Shown here: in pieces, positions 18,701 through 27,104 of the stretch
Layout: each line of letters opens with the position of its first letter
Position numbering within the stretch: position 1 is the stretch's first letter
Assembly: GCA_016872115.1 (NCBI GenBank)
Contig: VHBC01000005.1
Coordinates: 62,001-126,000 of the forward strand
Length of the DNA: 64,000 nucleotides
Origin: Sphingomonadales bacterium
GTDB taxonomy: Bacteria; Bacteroidota; Bacteroidia; Flavobacteriales_D; Crocinitomicaceae
Direction: 5' to 3'
Program-made: the position numbers and the translations under genes
Notes under the pieces: generated by a model
Told to the model about the DNA's origin: nothing
The model's input: the letters and a program-made list of their open reading frames with translations, nothing else
Databases searched by the model: none

Positions 18701-19940
18701 TGATTCTGGTTACGAGTGCTTGCCTGATGGCCCAACTTATCAAAACCCGTGTAACTACCCTGATGAAGTTGGTGCCGATGCTCCTCAAGTCTATGAGCGG
18801 GTTTTGGATGGCATCATTGCACCACACCGTGTGGTGGGTTACCAAGCCGATTACATGCCTTTGGCTTATTTTGGCACATTCTCAGGTTCAAGTAAATTCA
18901 ATGCATCCATTTCTTTCTTACCAAGTGTCAACATCGTTTTAACCAATGATAGCAGTCTCTGGACACGTTGCCCAATAGTAGAACTTGGCCGCAACCAAGC
19001 ACTCAACGTAGGAAATGCCCAACCAGGCGCTCTGCGCAAGAGCCCAAGTGTGGACAAAAACGGAAACCCTGATGGTACAGGCGAAGGAATGGGCTGGTTC
19101 CCAGGTTACGCTGTTGACCTCGAATCTGGCGCACGCCTCTACATGGCCTTCGGAGAAAACTCTTTCTTAGGAGGTGAAAACGGCGCAGATATGATCTGGA
19201 ACCCAACTGACCGTTTGGTGAGCAACGTGGGTACACCACTCATGGGTGGTATGCATCCAGTCTATGTGTTCAGCTATAACCAATCAAGTACAAATGGTTT
19301 CAGTTCTGGGTTTAACTTCCCGGCTTACAACCCTGCAGTTGCAGAAACAGCCGCTGGTAACTTTGCCTACAATAAATACCTTGAAGTGATGGCAAACAGT
19401 TCTTCAGCAAAGCGTGAGCTTTATGGTTCTCTAACCTGGATTGCATATCCATTATTAGAGCAAGATCAAGAATTGCTAGCAACAGATGTTACCATTCGTT
19501 TACGTGTCAACAAAGAATACAAAAACTTCGTTGGTTCAGGCGAAAACGCAGGTAAGCCAATGTACGGCTGGTCAATGGAAGAAATCGCGACCCAAGTAGG
19601 TTCTCAAGACATGCTTAAAGAGGCTTTGGCCATGATTAATGTGGTACCAAATCCATACTATGCATTCTCTGAATACGAGCGTACGCGTTTGGATACTAAA
19701 GTTAAAATTGTGAATCTTCCTGAAGTATGTACAGTACGTATCTATACGGCCAATGGTAAATTGGTGCGTACCTTCAAGAAAGACAGTCCGCAAACGTACA
19801 TCGACTGGGATTTGACTAACCACAAGGCAATTCCGGTTGCTGGTGGAATCTATCTCATCCATGTAGACGTTCCAAACGTTGGAGAACGCATTTTGAAGTT
19901 CTTTGGCGGTATGCGTCAAGCAGATTTACAAGGTATTTAA
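15774..19940 (+). CDS. Very large secreted protein, probable T9SS cargo
   Basis: The 1388-residue protein has a signal peptide (MKKQFIAAFIGLTVTCSQAFA). The body is rich in Asp, Asn, Gly and aromatic residues with calcium-loop-like stretches (YDRDQDGNYNPDNGDHPWYDD). The final 90 residues have a FlgD/Por-type Ig fold pattern (VVPNPYYAF, VRIYTANGKLVRTF, GGIYLIHVDV), so I infer type IX export. It ends MRQADLQGI, not the usual short basic tail, so sorting is not certain. I recognise no enzyme domain. It sits between the TonB receptor (22-base gap) and a PorV/PorQ-type barrel (21-base gap). Confidence 0.8.
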   Translation: MKKQFIAAFIGLTVTCSQAFAYLGPNDKDYKPTAKPKANCSPATAKLTMKFNDVAALIEQGGSMFQNRAAGVAAYEVPKGSNRFAIYAGALWMGGTDVNGQLKLAALRFRSGNDFWPGPLTVTPGTGTYNPLNPVGDDAIRDFGEANIDPDQCIAYDKFYTIRKAEVIKFNIWWECGAGITTEGCDEITAPTNDELNRIYGWPAHGDVSRGQDYFLAPFYDRDQDGNYNPDNGDHPWYDDILGRDDIECGIDRRISLFGDETHWWVFNDKGNIHTETNGDPIGMEIRAQAFSFATNDEVNRMTFYNYELINRGTQTLYNTYFSQYLDADVGNYADDYTGCDVSRGLGYMYNGDLIDESDGGKLGYGENPPAIGCDFFEGPYQDADGIDNPGPYYDEVTQTEVVPTVVDALANNGIVYKGIGIGYSDGIIDNERFGMRRFTYYTSTSAYPYNDPGPAAEYYNFMEGQWANGSEMYYGGLGNGTGGSLVLSDYMFPGTSDPLHWSTQGEDMSSEYPNGWDESTSNNPSGDRRFVQSAGPFTLRPGAINNITVGIVYGRSTDGGLMASVEAMKRADTKAQALFDACFKILSPPDAPRLTIQELENELILMIDNPVSSNNYQEAYEEIDEINITDPTVDRFYRFEGYQIFQLKAQDVSIADIADPDKARLVAQCDIKNNISRIINFEFDEALGFSVPVEKVDGENNGILHTFSIKEDAFAQGARALVNHKTYYYVAVAYAYNQFKEYDPNDPLLLDGQKIPFISSRLNFDGTAISPVSAIPHNPMPEAGGTAQLISYGSSPQITRLDGYGNGNRSLELTASSLNTILNDGYMANPTYDYGAGPINIKVVDPLNLANGYFTCKFNDYTAPTIGNAADTASWTIYRHVSKDDLTILDSVTSERTIKSDNEQIIPQWGVSVQIYQTKYTGIGNLASKSTNMIGASIEFADSSKRWLTGVKDNDAFFPTNWVRSGDYAPETDPNDSGYECLPDGPTYQNPCNYPDEVGADAPQVYERVLDGIIAPHRVVGYQADYMPLAYFGTFSGSSKFNASISFLPSVNIVLTNDSSLWTRCPIVELGRNQALNVGNAQPGALRKSPSVDKNGNPDGTGEGMGWFPGYAVDLESGARLYMAFGENSFLGGENGADMIWNPTDRLVSNVGTPLMGGMHPVYVFSYNQSSTNGFSSGFNFPAYNPAVAETAAGNFAYNKYLEVMANSSSAKRELYGSLTWIAYPLLEQDQELLATDVTIRLRVNKEYKNFVGSGENAGKPMYGWSMEEIATQVGSQDMLKEALAMINVVPNPYYAFSEYERTRLDTKVKIVNLPEVCTVRIYTANGKLVRTFKKDSPQTYIDWDLTNHKAIPVAGGIYLIHVDVPNVGERILKFFGGMRQADLQGI

Positions 19941-19961
19941 TGAAAGAATAGTTCAATCGCT

Positions 19962-21017
19962 ATGAAAATGACATTTAAACATATTCTTTGCTGTGCGGGC
20001 ATAATGGCCTCACTGCAAGCTCAGGCAGGTAATGAAGACCGCGTAGGTTCTGCGGGTGCCTCCCAGCTATTAATTAATCCATGGGCGCGCTCTTCTGCAA
20101 TGGGCGACGCTTGTTACGCCAATAGCAATGGTTTAGAGGCGAGCTACATGAATATCGCTGGGCTTGCCTTTACTGAGAAAACACAATTGAAATACAACTA
20201 TTCAAACTGGATGGGTAATGCCGGTATCGCGCTGAATGGTGCGGGCCTGGCTCAACGTATTTCAGACTCTGAGGTGTTCTCTGTGAGCGTACAAGCCATG
20301 AACTATGGTGATATTCCGATCACCACGGTTGCGAACCCTGAAGGAAATATCGGTTTCTTTTCTCCGCGCTTTAATATTTTTAGTGTAGGCTACGCCAAAG
20401 AATTCTCTTCATCTATTTATGGTGGTATCAATTTCAAAGTAATATCTGAGAGCATTTCAAACCTAAAAGCAAACGGCATTGCTATAGACGCAGGTATTCG
20501 CTATGTATCAGGTGAACAAGATCAACTTAAGTTTGGAATTACCCTTAAAAATGTAGGTCCAGTGATGCGTTACAAAGGCGATGGATTGGCACAGCAAGTC
20601 ACTTATGTTAGTACTGGTTATATTGCCTCTCTCGAGCAGCGTTCTGCTACTTTTGAATTACCGTCCTTACTTGGTATCGGTGCTTCTTATGATTTCATTT
20701 TTAACGAAAGCAATAAATTAAATCTTGCTTTGGGCTTTACTGCTAATTCATTTATGAAAGACCAATACCGCATTGGTTTTGATTATGGTTTGTCCAAAGA
20801 CAACATGGCATTCAATATGCGAGCTGGTTTTGTATACGAAGAAGGCATGTTCAATGAAGAAACACGTTCAAGTGCATTTAGTGGCCCAACAGCTGGTTTT
20901 TCAATAGATGCGCTTGTTGGTGAAAACCAAAATGCACTCGGAATCGAATACGCAACACGTTTTGCAGGTGTCTTTGGCATGATTCATACCATAGGTGCTA
21001 CGATTAGCTTAAAATAA
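19962..21017 (+). CDS. PorV/PorQ-family outer-membrane protein
   Basis: The 351-residue predicted outer-membrane barrel has a signal peptide (HILCCAGIMASLQAQA). Family features include GSAGASQLLINPWARSSAMGDA near the N-terminus and repeated amphipathic strands, as in the PorV/PorQ family. PorV shuttles T9SS cargo at the outer membrane; paralogues are common. Its position directly after a receptor and a probable T9SS cargo suggests a dedicated partner. It is unlikely to be the main PorV, since no porU is adjacent. Confidence 0.8.
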   Translation: MKMTFKHILCCAGIMASLQAQAGNEDRVGSAGASQLLINPWARSSAMGDACYANSNGLEASYMNIAGLAFTEKTQLKYNYSNWMGNAGIALNGAGLAQRISDSEVFSVSVQAMNYGDIPITTVANPEGNIGFFSPRFNIFSVGYAKEFSSSIYGGINFKVISESISNLKANGIAIDAGIRYVSGEQDQLKFGITLKNVGPVMRYKGDGLAQQVTYVSTGYIASLEQRSATFELPSLLGIGASYDFIFNESNKLNLALGFTANSFMKDQYRIGFDYGLSKDNMAFNMRAGFVYEEGMFNEETRSSAFSGPTAGFSIDALVGENQNALGIEYATRFAGVFGMIHTIGATISLK

Positions 21018-21037
21018 TTTTATAACTTTATAATTGT

Positions 21038-21068
21038 CAAGAGAGCTCTATTAGGGCTCTCTTGTTTG
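21038..21068 (+). terminator. Probable terminator after the PorV/PorQ-type gene
   Basis: A 9-bp perfect stem CAAGAGAGC/GCTCTCTTG (21038-21046 with 21056-21064) has a 9-base loop, followed by TTTGTTT. The U-tract is interrupted, so efficiency may be modest. It ends 6 bases before the greA promoter element. Confidence 0.65.
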
Positions 21069-21074
21069 TTTCCA

Positions 21075-21082
21075 TAATTTTG
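21075..21082 (+). promoter_or_regulatory. -7 promoter element of greA, leaderless spacing
   Basis: TAATTTTG fits TAnnTTTG exactly and ends 5 bases before the greA ATG at 21088. The -33 region is occupied by the preceding terminator hairpin. Confidence 0.55.
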
Positions 21083-21087
21083 AACAG

Positions 21088-21561
21088 ATGTCAACAATTA
21101 ATTATTATACCGCTGAAGGTCTTCAAAAATTAAAAGATGAACTTCATCATCTAAAAACAGTGCAAAGACCTGCAATTTCAGAACAAATTGCAGAGGCCCG
21201 CGACAAAGGAGATTTATCTGAAAATGCAGAGTACGATGCCGCAAAAGAAGCACAAGGTATTTTGGAAATGAAGATTGCCAAAATGGAGGAAATTATTTCT
21301 CATGCCCGCTTGATAGATGAGACCCATATGGATAATAGCAAAGTGTATATTCTGTCCAAGGTTTTGATAAAAAATCAGACCAATGGGATGGAGATTGAGT
21401 ATACGCTTGTTGCAGAAAATGAAGCAGATATCAAACTCAGAAAAATCTCAATTGAATCACCAATTGGAAAAGGACTCTTGGGTAAAAAAGTTGGAGATAT
21501 CGCCGAAATCCAAACACCAGGGGGCATCATGCACTTTGAAATCATTTCCATCTCTCGCTAA
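21088..21561 (+). CDS. greA: Transcription elongation factor GreA
   Basis: The 157-residue protein has the N-terminal coiled coil with the acidic tip segment (ARDKGDLSENAEYDAAKEAQG) that enters the RNA polymerase secondary channel and stimulates cleavage of backtracked RNA. A C-terminal FKBP-like domain follows (SPIGKGLLGKKVGD). The length is standard. Its stop overlaps the ATG of the HIT gene by one base (TAATG), so the two are coupled. Confidence 0.97.
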   Translation: MSTINYYTAEGLQKLKDELHHLKTVQRPAISEQIAEARDKGDLSENAEYDAAKEAQGILEMKIAKMEEIISHARLIDETHMDNSKVYILSKVLIKNQTNGMEIEYTLVAENEADIKLRKISIESPIGKGLLGKKVGDIAEIQTPGGIMHFEIISISR

Positions 21562-21953
21562 TGGCAAGTATTTTTTCGCGCATAATTGCTAGCGAAATCC
21601 CCTGTTATAAGGTTGCCGAAAATGACGAATTTTTGGCCTTTCTCGACATCATGCCATTGGCAAAAGGCCATACGCTGGTCATACCAAAAAGAGAAACGGA
21701 TTATTTATTTGATATCGATAACGAGGCCTATCAGCGTCTTTGGCTCTTTGCTAAAGAAGTAGCTGTTCTTCTTAAACAACATGTTCCATGTAAACGCATC
21801 GGCGTAAGCGTTATCGGTTTAGAGGTGCCACATGCTCATATTCATTTAGTTCCTTTGCAAGCTGTCCAAGACATGAATTTCAGTAAAGAAAAAAGCGCTG
21901 CTGATCCAAACGAGTTGGCTGCTTTGGCAAGACTTTTGTTTGAAGGAAATTAA
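21561..21953 (+). CDS. HIT family protein (nucleotide phosphohydrolase-like)
   Basis: The 130-residue histidine-triad protein has the signature HAHIHLVPL (HxHxHxxP type) near residue 95 and the N-terminal IFSRIIASEIPCYKV segment common to Hint-like proteins. Members hydrolyse nucleoside phosphoramidates or related nucleotides through the central His. The pairing of greA with a HIT gene is common in Bacteroidota as far as I recall. The downstream gene starts 10 bases after its stop. Confidence 0.93.
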   Translation: MASIFSRIIASEIPCYKVAENDEFLAFLDIMPLAKGHTLVIPKRETDYLFDIDNEAYQRLWLFAKEVAVLLKQHVPCKRIGVSVIGLEVPHAHIHLVPLQAVQDMNFSKEKSAADPNELAALARLLFEGN

Positions 21954-21963
21954 AATAAACGTC

Positions 21964-22953
21964 ATGAAATCGCCATTTATCCTTTTATTGGTATTTGTTT
22001 TACAGTGCGGAAATTACTTTGCTCAACCCATGCGTGTACTATTTGTGGGTAATTCATATACGCATTACAACAATATGCCGAAGCTTTTTGAGCAAATGGC
22101 TGATAGCAAAGGCGTACGTTTGGAAGTACTTATGGACGCCAAGTCAAGCCATACCCTTGAAATGCATTCCAAAAGGCCTGAGCTTTATGCCAATATTCGC
22201 TCGAAAAAATGGGATTACGTAGTGCTTCAAGGGTTTAGCAGAGAATTAGCCCAAGACAAGTCTATAATTGATTCTAATAGTATTCCATATATCAAACAAC
22301 TTCTGGATTCCATATACACCAATAACCGATGTACAAATGTCCTATTATACCAAACTTGGGGCTACGACGGCGGTTATAAGGACGACTCACTCAATATCGA
22401 CTGGACCTACCAAGAAATGTCTGATCGTGTACACCAAGGTTATTTATACGTCGGTGAGCAACTCAACCTAACGATTATTCCTGTTGGCAAAGTCTGGGAA
22501 ACAGTCAAAGAAAACTATCCGCAAATTCAACTGTATCAGCCAGATAAACAGCATCCGTCGATTGCCGGCTCCTATCTCTCTGCCGCCTGCTTTTATGCCG
22601 CTCTATTTAAAACCGAGCCTAATTTGGGTTTTACTTCAACCCTAGACCCCAAGCAAGCTGCCATTATTCAAGAGGTGGCAGGAACCCTTGTTTTGTTGAA
22701 TAAGCAACGTTATAGAATCAATCAGAATGCTGTAGAGATAGATGTTCGGCTTAATCCAGACTATAAAAAAGTGGTGCATTTAAGCGCTAATTACCCCGAT
22801 GCAAAAAGCGTGGTTTGGGATTTTGGCGATGGCATGACTGAGACCGCTTTCAAAACCCGACATGTATATAGCAAGCCTGGTAGCTACGAAATCAAAATAA
22901 AGATTCAGGATGCCTGTGGAGAACGTTTACTCAAACGCAAAGTGAGTATCTAA
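21964..22953 (+). CDS. Secreted SGNH-type hydrolase with C-terminal PKD domain
   Basis: The 329-residue protein has a signal peptide (MKSPFILLLVFVLQCGNYFAQ), which favours ATG 21964 over an in-frame ATG at 21940. The SGNH block I is seen as VLFVGNSYTHYNNMP (catalytic Ser in GNS) and block V as PDKQHPSIAGSYL (Asp and His). Residues about 255-329 form a PKD domain (VVWDFGDGMTETAF, HVYSKPGSYEIKI). It is probably an esterase or carbohydrate deacetylase on cell-surface or extracellular substrates; the substrate is unknown. The stop overlaps the convergent acyltransferase gene by 4 bases (CTAA). Confidence 0.82.
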   Translation: MKSPFILLLVFVLQCGNYFAQPMRVLFVGNSYTHYNNMPKLFEQMADSKGVRLEVLMDAKSSHTLEMHSKRPELYANIRSKKWDYVVLQGFSRELAQDKSIIDSNSIPYIKQLLDSIYTNNRCTNVLLYQTWGYDGGYKDDSLNIDWTYQEMSDRVHQGYLYVGEQLNLTIIPVGKVWETVKENYPQIQLYQPDKQHPSIAGSYLSAACFYAALFKTEPNLGFTSTLDPKQAAIIQEVAGTLVLLNKQRYRINQNAVEIDVRLNPDYKKVVHLSANYPDAKSVVWDFGDGMTETAFKTRHVYSKPGSYEIKIKIQDACGERLLKRKVSI

Positions 22954-24059
22954 ACTTTAATCCCAAACAGCAGACTGCTATATTTTTTCATGGGCCATAA
23001 AATAAAGCGCAACTTTGCCCTAATTGCATCAATGTAATAGACAAAAACAATAAAGATAAGCCAGAACCCAAGGGTGTAGGGGATCGCCTCATAAGGGCTT
23101 AATTTTCCATGTAGAAAGTCATTGATGCCAATGCGAATCACGCTTCCGTATAGTATCATCATGTGAATAATGAAAATACTAAGTGTGTTCTGGCCAATTT
23201 TGAGAAATAAATTATCCTTTTGAATTTTCAAGACATACGTTTCTAAACCGAGAAGTAAGGCCAAAATGACCAATACCATCCCAAATTTATCCAAAAGCCA
23301 ATCCATTTTATAAAAGGCTATTTCATGAAGGCCCGGAAGACTTTGTAGCCAAATTAAAAACGGCTTAATGCCGAAAAAAAGCAGGACACCAATGGTGAGC
23401 GTACCTATAATGACGGGCAACGATTTGACATGATTTTTATAGTGATATAACAAAACACCTAGCATGGCGCCATACATCGTGTAACCCATTCTGGGTGTAA
23501 TCGGAAATTCAGAATGAGGTCCGTGAAACATATTCTGAACGAAAGTGGGCGCGCCAGCAGGCCAATACTGGCTACCCAACGAACCAAAGAATAACTGGGA
23601 GAAAAACAAAGCAGTTCCGGCCATAAAATAATATACCCAAAGTGGAAGAATTTTTACCAAACGGAATAGCCCATAGAGAAGAATAATGGTTAATATACCC
23701 ACCGCAATACATTGTAAAACATGAAAGGCATAATACTGAAGTAAATAACCCCAAAAAAGCAATTCAACGACTCTTTTGAAACCTTTGCGGACACGCATGT
23801 TTTGCCAAAACGATAGCTGTTCATTACCTAACAATAGATACGTAAAAATTAGACCTGTAACAGTTAAAAATGTAGGTGAGGTAAAGCCACGTATAAATTT
23901 CCAGGTGACATACGCAGGATAGGAATCGCTGGCGTAGATTGGAGCTAAGCTATCGTGAACAAAATGACCTTCTAGCATCAGTAGAATAGCAATTGTTCGG
24001 GCCATATCAATAAAATACAGTCGCGTTTTCGGCTTATTGAGACTAGTTGGGTTTTCCAT
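22950..24059 (-). CDS. Multi-pass membrane acyltransferase-like protein (DUF1624/HGSNAT-like), copy 2
   Basis: The 369-residue protein has about ten transmembrane segments. It begins with RLYFIDMARTIAILLMLEGHFVHDSL, the Arg/His-containing first helix seen in heparan-alpha-glucosaminide N-acetyltransferase-like and YeiB-like families, which transfer acyl groups across the membrane to sugars. ATG 24059 lies inside the end of the upstream paralogue (17-base overlap). A longer in-frame start exists at 24122, but only the 24059 product aligns with the neighbour's N-terminus. The acyl donor and acceptor are unknown. Confidence 0.72.
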   Translation of the reverse strand: MENPTSLNKPKTRLYFIDMARTIAILLMLEGHFVHDSLAPIYASDSYPAYVTWKFIRGFTSPTFLTVTGLIFTYLLLGNEQLSFWQNMRVRKGFKRVVELLFWGYLLQYYAFHVLQCIAVGILTIILLYGLFRLVKILPLWVYYFMAGTALFFSQLFFGSLGSQYWPAGAPTFVQNMFHGPHSEFPITPRMGYTMYGAMLGVLLYHYKNHVKSLPVIIGTLTIGVLLFFGIKPFLIWLQSLPGLHEIAFYKMDWLLDKFGMVLVILALLLGLETYVLKIQKDNLFLKIGQNTLSIFIIHMMILYGSVIRIGINDFLHGKLSPYEAIPYTLGFWLIFIVFVYYIDAIRAKLRFILWPMKKYSSLLFGIKV

Positions 24060-25182
24060 TGATGTTAAAAAACGAGCAAAAGTTACGAAAGAATTGACGA
24101 ATCGGATCCAGAAATTGCACAAGTATAATAAAGAAACTTAAAAAGAGGAAAGCGCCAAAAATTGCTTCAAGTGCACTTAATTTGTTTTCTAAAAAACTTC
24201 TGAGGCTATAACCGGTAATGGCCCCGTAAAGAAGAATGGCATGAACAATGTAAATGGTAAAGGTTTCTTGGCCCACGGCCATAAAATAAGGATGCCGAAG
24301 ACGTTCTATTCCGCTCAAATAAGTGAAAGTAATTAAAAGTACACAGACAAATAGCGTGCGGTCAAAAGCCCATAAATATTTGTAGTGGGTATAAATGGTA
24401 TCTTCGCCATAAACAAAGGAAAACAACCACCCCAACATATAAAATAAGATTCCAAGGGCCAAAAAATAACGATAAACGTTTTTATTAGCATTACCAGTTC
24501 CAAATATGGTTAAATAGTGACCAAAACCGGCTCCTAAAAAGACATATCCAATCCATGGAAAGATAGAGAAACCAGTTTCCGGGCCCTGTATCATGTTTTG
24601 AATAAAAGCAGGGGCAGCAATTGGCAAAAAGCCACCTTGCATGCGTATCAAAGGAGTAGACGCAAATATGAGCAAGGCAAAGCTCAAGTAAAGCAGCCAG
24701 CTATATTGTTTGAACTTCGAAATAACAAAACTATATAGTAATAAGCAAAATAAGCCAACACCAATGCACTGAAGAATATGGAAGCCCAGAAAATGTGGGT
24801 TGAAATGTCCGAGTAAATAGTACTTGAAGTACTTAAAATTGAATTGTAAAAGGTAGCCAATAATGATTAGACTTGTGGCGCGTTTAAGCCCTTTCCGAAC
24901 CCGTTGAAGTTGAAAAAAAGGGAGTTTACCCTTTTGCCATTCCTTATGAAGTAAGTAGGTAAAAACAGATCCTGATATCGTAAAAAACAAAGGAGCAGTG
25001 AGACCTCTTAAAAATCCCCAAATGCTGAACCAAACATTGCCTGAAGATCCATTCAAACGCACTTCAGCCATAAAAGTAGGGTAGCTATCAAGTGTCATTG
25101 AAATGAAATGACCTTGGAGCATCATGAGTATGGCTACGCTGCGACTAAAATCAAGGAAATGGATACGTTGCTTTGGAATCAT
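24043..25182 (-). CDS. Multi-pass membrane acyltransferase-like protein (DUF1624/HGSNAT-like), copy 1
   Basis: The 379-residue paralogue of the next gene shares the opening RIHFLDFSRSVAILMMLQGHFIS, a conserved WGFLRGLTAPLFFTISG segment and FIQNMIQGPETGFSIFPWIGY (the copy 2 equivalent is FVQNMFHGPHSEFPITPRMGY). About ten transmembrane helices are predicted. The two genes look like a tandem duplication that has diverged substantially. The start overlaps the stop of the OmpA-family gene by 4 bases (ATGA), placing both in the PorP/SprF operon. They may modify a surface glycan. Confidence 0.72.
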   Translation of the reverse strand: MIPKQRIHFLDFSRSVAILMMLQGHFISMTLDSYPTFMAEVRLNGSSGNVWFSIWGFLRGLTAPLFFTISGSVFTYLLHKEWQKGKLPFFQLQRVRKGLKRATSLIIIGYLLQFNFKYFKYYLLGHFNPHFLGFHILQCIGVGLFCLLLYSFVISKFKQYSWLLYLSFALLIFASTPLIRMQGGFLPIAAPAFIQNMIQGPETGFSIFPWIGYVFLGAGFGHYLTIFGTGNANKNVYRYFLALGILFYMLGWLFSFVYGEDTIYTHYKYLWAFDRTLFVCVLLITFTYLSGIERLRHPYFMAVGQETFTIYIVHAILLYGAITGYSLRSFLENKLSALEAIFGAFLFLSFFIILVQFLDPIRQFFRNFCSFFNINGKPN

Positions 25183-27104
25183 TTGGGCGAAATGGTTTGG
25201 GTACGCAATTCAATGATTTCTATGCGTCTTTCTAAGGAGGCATCTTTGGAATAGACTGAGTTGCGTTGGTCGTAGTAATTGTCACTGACCTCTTTTTTCG
25301 CTTGAAATTCACCCATGGGTACTTCAATAAATTGTAAGCGACTCGGTGTTGTTTGCATGTAGGCCGAAAATTTTCCGCCGTCGACTTCTTCGAAATAATT
25401 GATAATTGAAGCAATACGACGTTTGGTCAAATGTACGTTATAATCCGATTTGGCCAACGGACTTGCAAAGCCTTGAACAATAATACTTACTTGTTGCCCT
25501 GATTGTAAGGCTTGCCAAACTTGTTCTCTGAAAAAAGCGAGATCGTTCATGCCTTTATCTACATCGTTTTCAAAGAAAGTGTATAAAGATTGCGCTTGAT
25601 ACCTTGCGGCACTGGTATCCCGGCCTTCCTGCACGTTTTGTAAATACAAAGGGTATTGGCTTTTGTATTTCACATAGGTTTCTTCATAAGAAAATTCAGT
25701 GGTTTCGGCTGTGCTTTTTGGATTAGGATGATCATTCTCAAAATAGAGACGAATGGGTAATTGAACAATTTGTACAGCTTGGGTACTTGTTTGTTCTTGC
25801 TTGGGTTGGGGTCTGTCGAGGTAAGTGAAAAAGACATCACTGCAACAGGTAGGGTGCGAGGCATATAAACTTCCCAATCGATTTGAACTCAAGAAAGCTG
25901 TATCGTCCTCACAAAAAAAGTACAAATCGTTGGCGGCGCTATTGTATGGCATGCCTAGATTGATTGGCGGGCCAAAACTGCCATCGGCTTGAAGATTGCT
26001 GTAGAATATATCCAAGCCACCAAAGCCAGCATGCCAGGTCGAAGAGAAATAAAGTCTTTGTAGGAGTGGGTCAAACCATGGTGACACTTCGTTTTCTACA
26101 GAATTGAGCGCACGCAGATTTTGGCTATTTAAAATGGCTCCATGTTCATTTAAAGTTGCTAAAAAAAGATCAGTACCACCAAGTCCTTCTGCATTCTGCG
26201 AACAATAGACAAGTTGCATTTTTTTATTAAGTTCAAAAATATGCGGCATGCTGTAGTAGTTGCCCTCTGAATCATCTATTTTGAAAGTAGAATCTAAAAG
26301 CCAGCTGTTTTCTTGAGGAAGTATTCGAACAATTTTACATTTTAAACCTAAAGCAATACGCTCACACTCACTACAGAATCCGAATGAATAATCTGGTGAA
26401 ATGCTAAAATTACCATATTCAAATTGTGGTTTTTGACCTACTAGCATACCGGTGTTTTTGGGTGCCATTGCAGGAAATTGGTACAAATTCAGCTTGTAGT
26501 TTGTGCTGTAGACTTGTTCTTGATCTTCGGCGAGAGAATCTGCTTTGAGCGCGCTATAAATCAGGGTATCATTGTAAAAACCATGTGCAAATTCGGCATC
26601 TATGGTGTTGAGCGGGTGCGGTATCAGAGGGGTGTTTTCTTCAGCACTCAAAAACTTTAGTTGCTTGAGCACCCAAGTACAAGCCAATATTTCTTGATTG
26701 GCTTTAAGGTAAGCAGCACTTGTTTTGTCTTCGGAAAAGAATTTTTTAACCTCTTTAAATTGCCCAAGTGCCTCCTTGTACATTGCTTGTTGCTTGAGCA
26801 TGAGCGCATACTGAAGTTGTGCTGTAGGATAGCGTTGGCCGTCAGAATCTTGTTGGTAGACTTTTAAGTAAAATCTTGCCGCAGTTTTGTAGTCTTTGAA
26901 TTGCGCATTGGTTTGTGCAATTTTCCATTGTAGGTCAAGTGAAGTTGGTTCGAGTTCAAGTGCTTGTTGATAGTACTTGAGTGCTTCAATGTAATCGAGC
27001 GCTACAACTTGTTGATCGGCGTGTGCGACTAATTTTAGGAGTTGCTTTTGTCCCCATGTTTGCGTAGCAACTAAAAGAAAGCAAATTAGATAAAATCGGG
27101 ACAT
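25179..27104 (-). CDS. OmpA-family protein with TPR and beta-propeller regions (PorE-like)
   Basis: The 641-residue exported protein has a signal peptide (FYLICFLLVATQTWG), N-terminal TPR repeats (EALKYYQQALELEPTSLDLQWK, about 35-150), a central PD40/WD40-like propeller (YFSSTWHAGFGGLDIFYSN, about 170-420) and a C-terminal OmpA-like peptidoglycan-binding domain (IIVQGFASPLAKSDYN, LTKRRIASIINYF, about 520-630). This architecture recurs beside PorP/SprF genes and anchors type IX or gliding complexes to peptidoglycan. It overlaps the PorP/SprF gene by 19 bases. An exact PorE assignment is not possible here. Confidence 0.85.
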   Translation of the reverse strand: MSRFYLICFLLVATQTWGQKQLLKLVAHADQQVVALDYIEALKYYQQALELEPTSLDLQWKIAQTNAQFKDYKTAARFYLKVYQQDSDGQRYPTAQLQYALMLKQQAMYKEALGQFKEVKKFFSEDKTSAAYLKANQEILACTWVLKQLKFLSAEENTPLIPHPLNTIDAEFAHGFYNDTLIYSALKADSLAEDQEQVYSTNYKLNLYQFPAMAPKNTGMLVGQKPQFEYGNFSISPDYSFGFCSECERIALGLKCKIVRILPQENSWLLDSTFKIDDSEGNYYSMPHIFELNKKMQLVYCSQNAEGLGGTDLFLATLNEHGAILNSQNLRALNSVENEVSPWFDPLLQRLYFSSTWHAGFGGLDIFYSNLQADGSFGPPINLGMPYNSAANDLYFFCEDDTAFLSSNRLGSLYASHPTCCSDVFFTYLDRPQPKQEQTSTQAVQIVQLPIRLYFENDHPNPKSTAETTEFSYEETYVKYKSQYPLYLQNVQEGRDTSAARYQAQSLYTFFENDVDKGMNDLAFFREQVWQALQSGQQVSIIVQGFASPLAKSDYNVHLTKRRIASIINYFEEVDGGKFSAYMQTTPSRLQFIEVPMGEFQAKKEVSDNYYDQRNSVYSKDASLERRIEIIELRTQTISPK

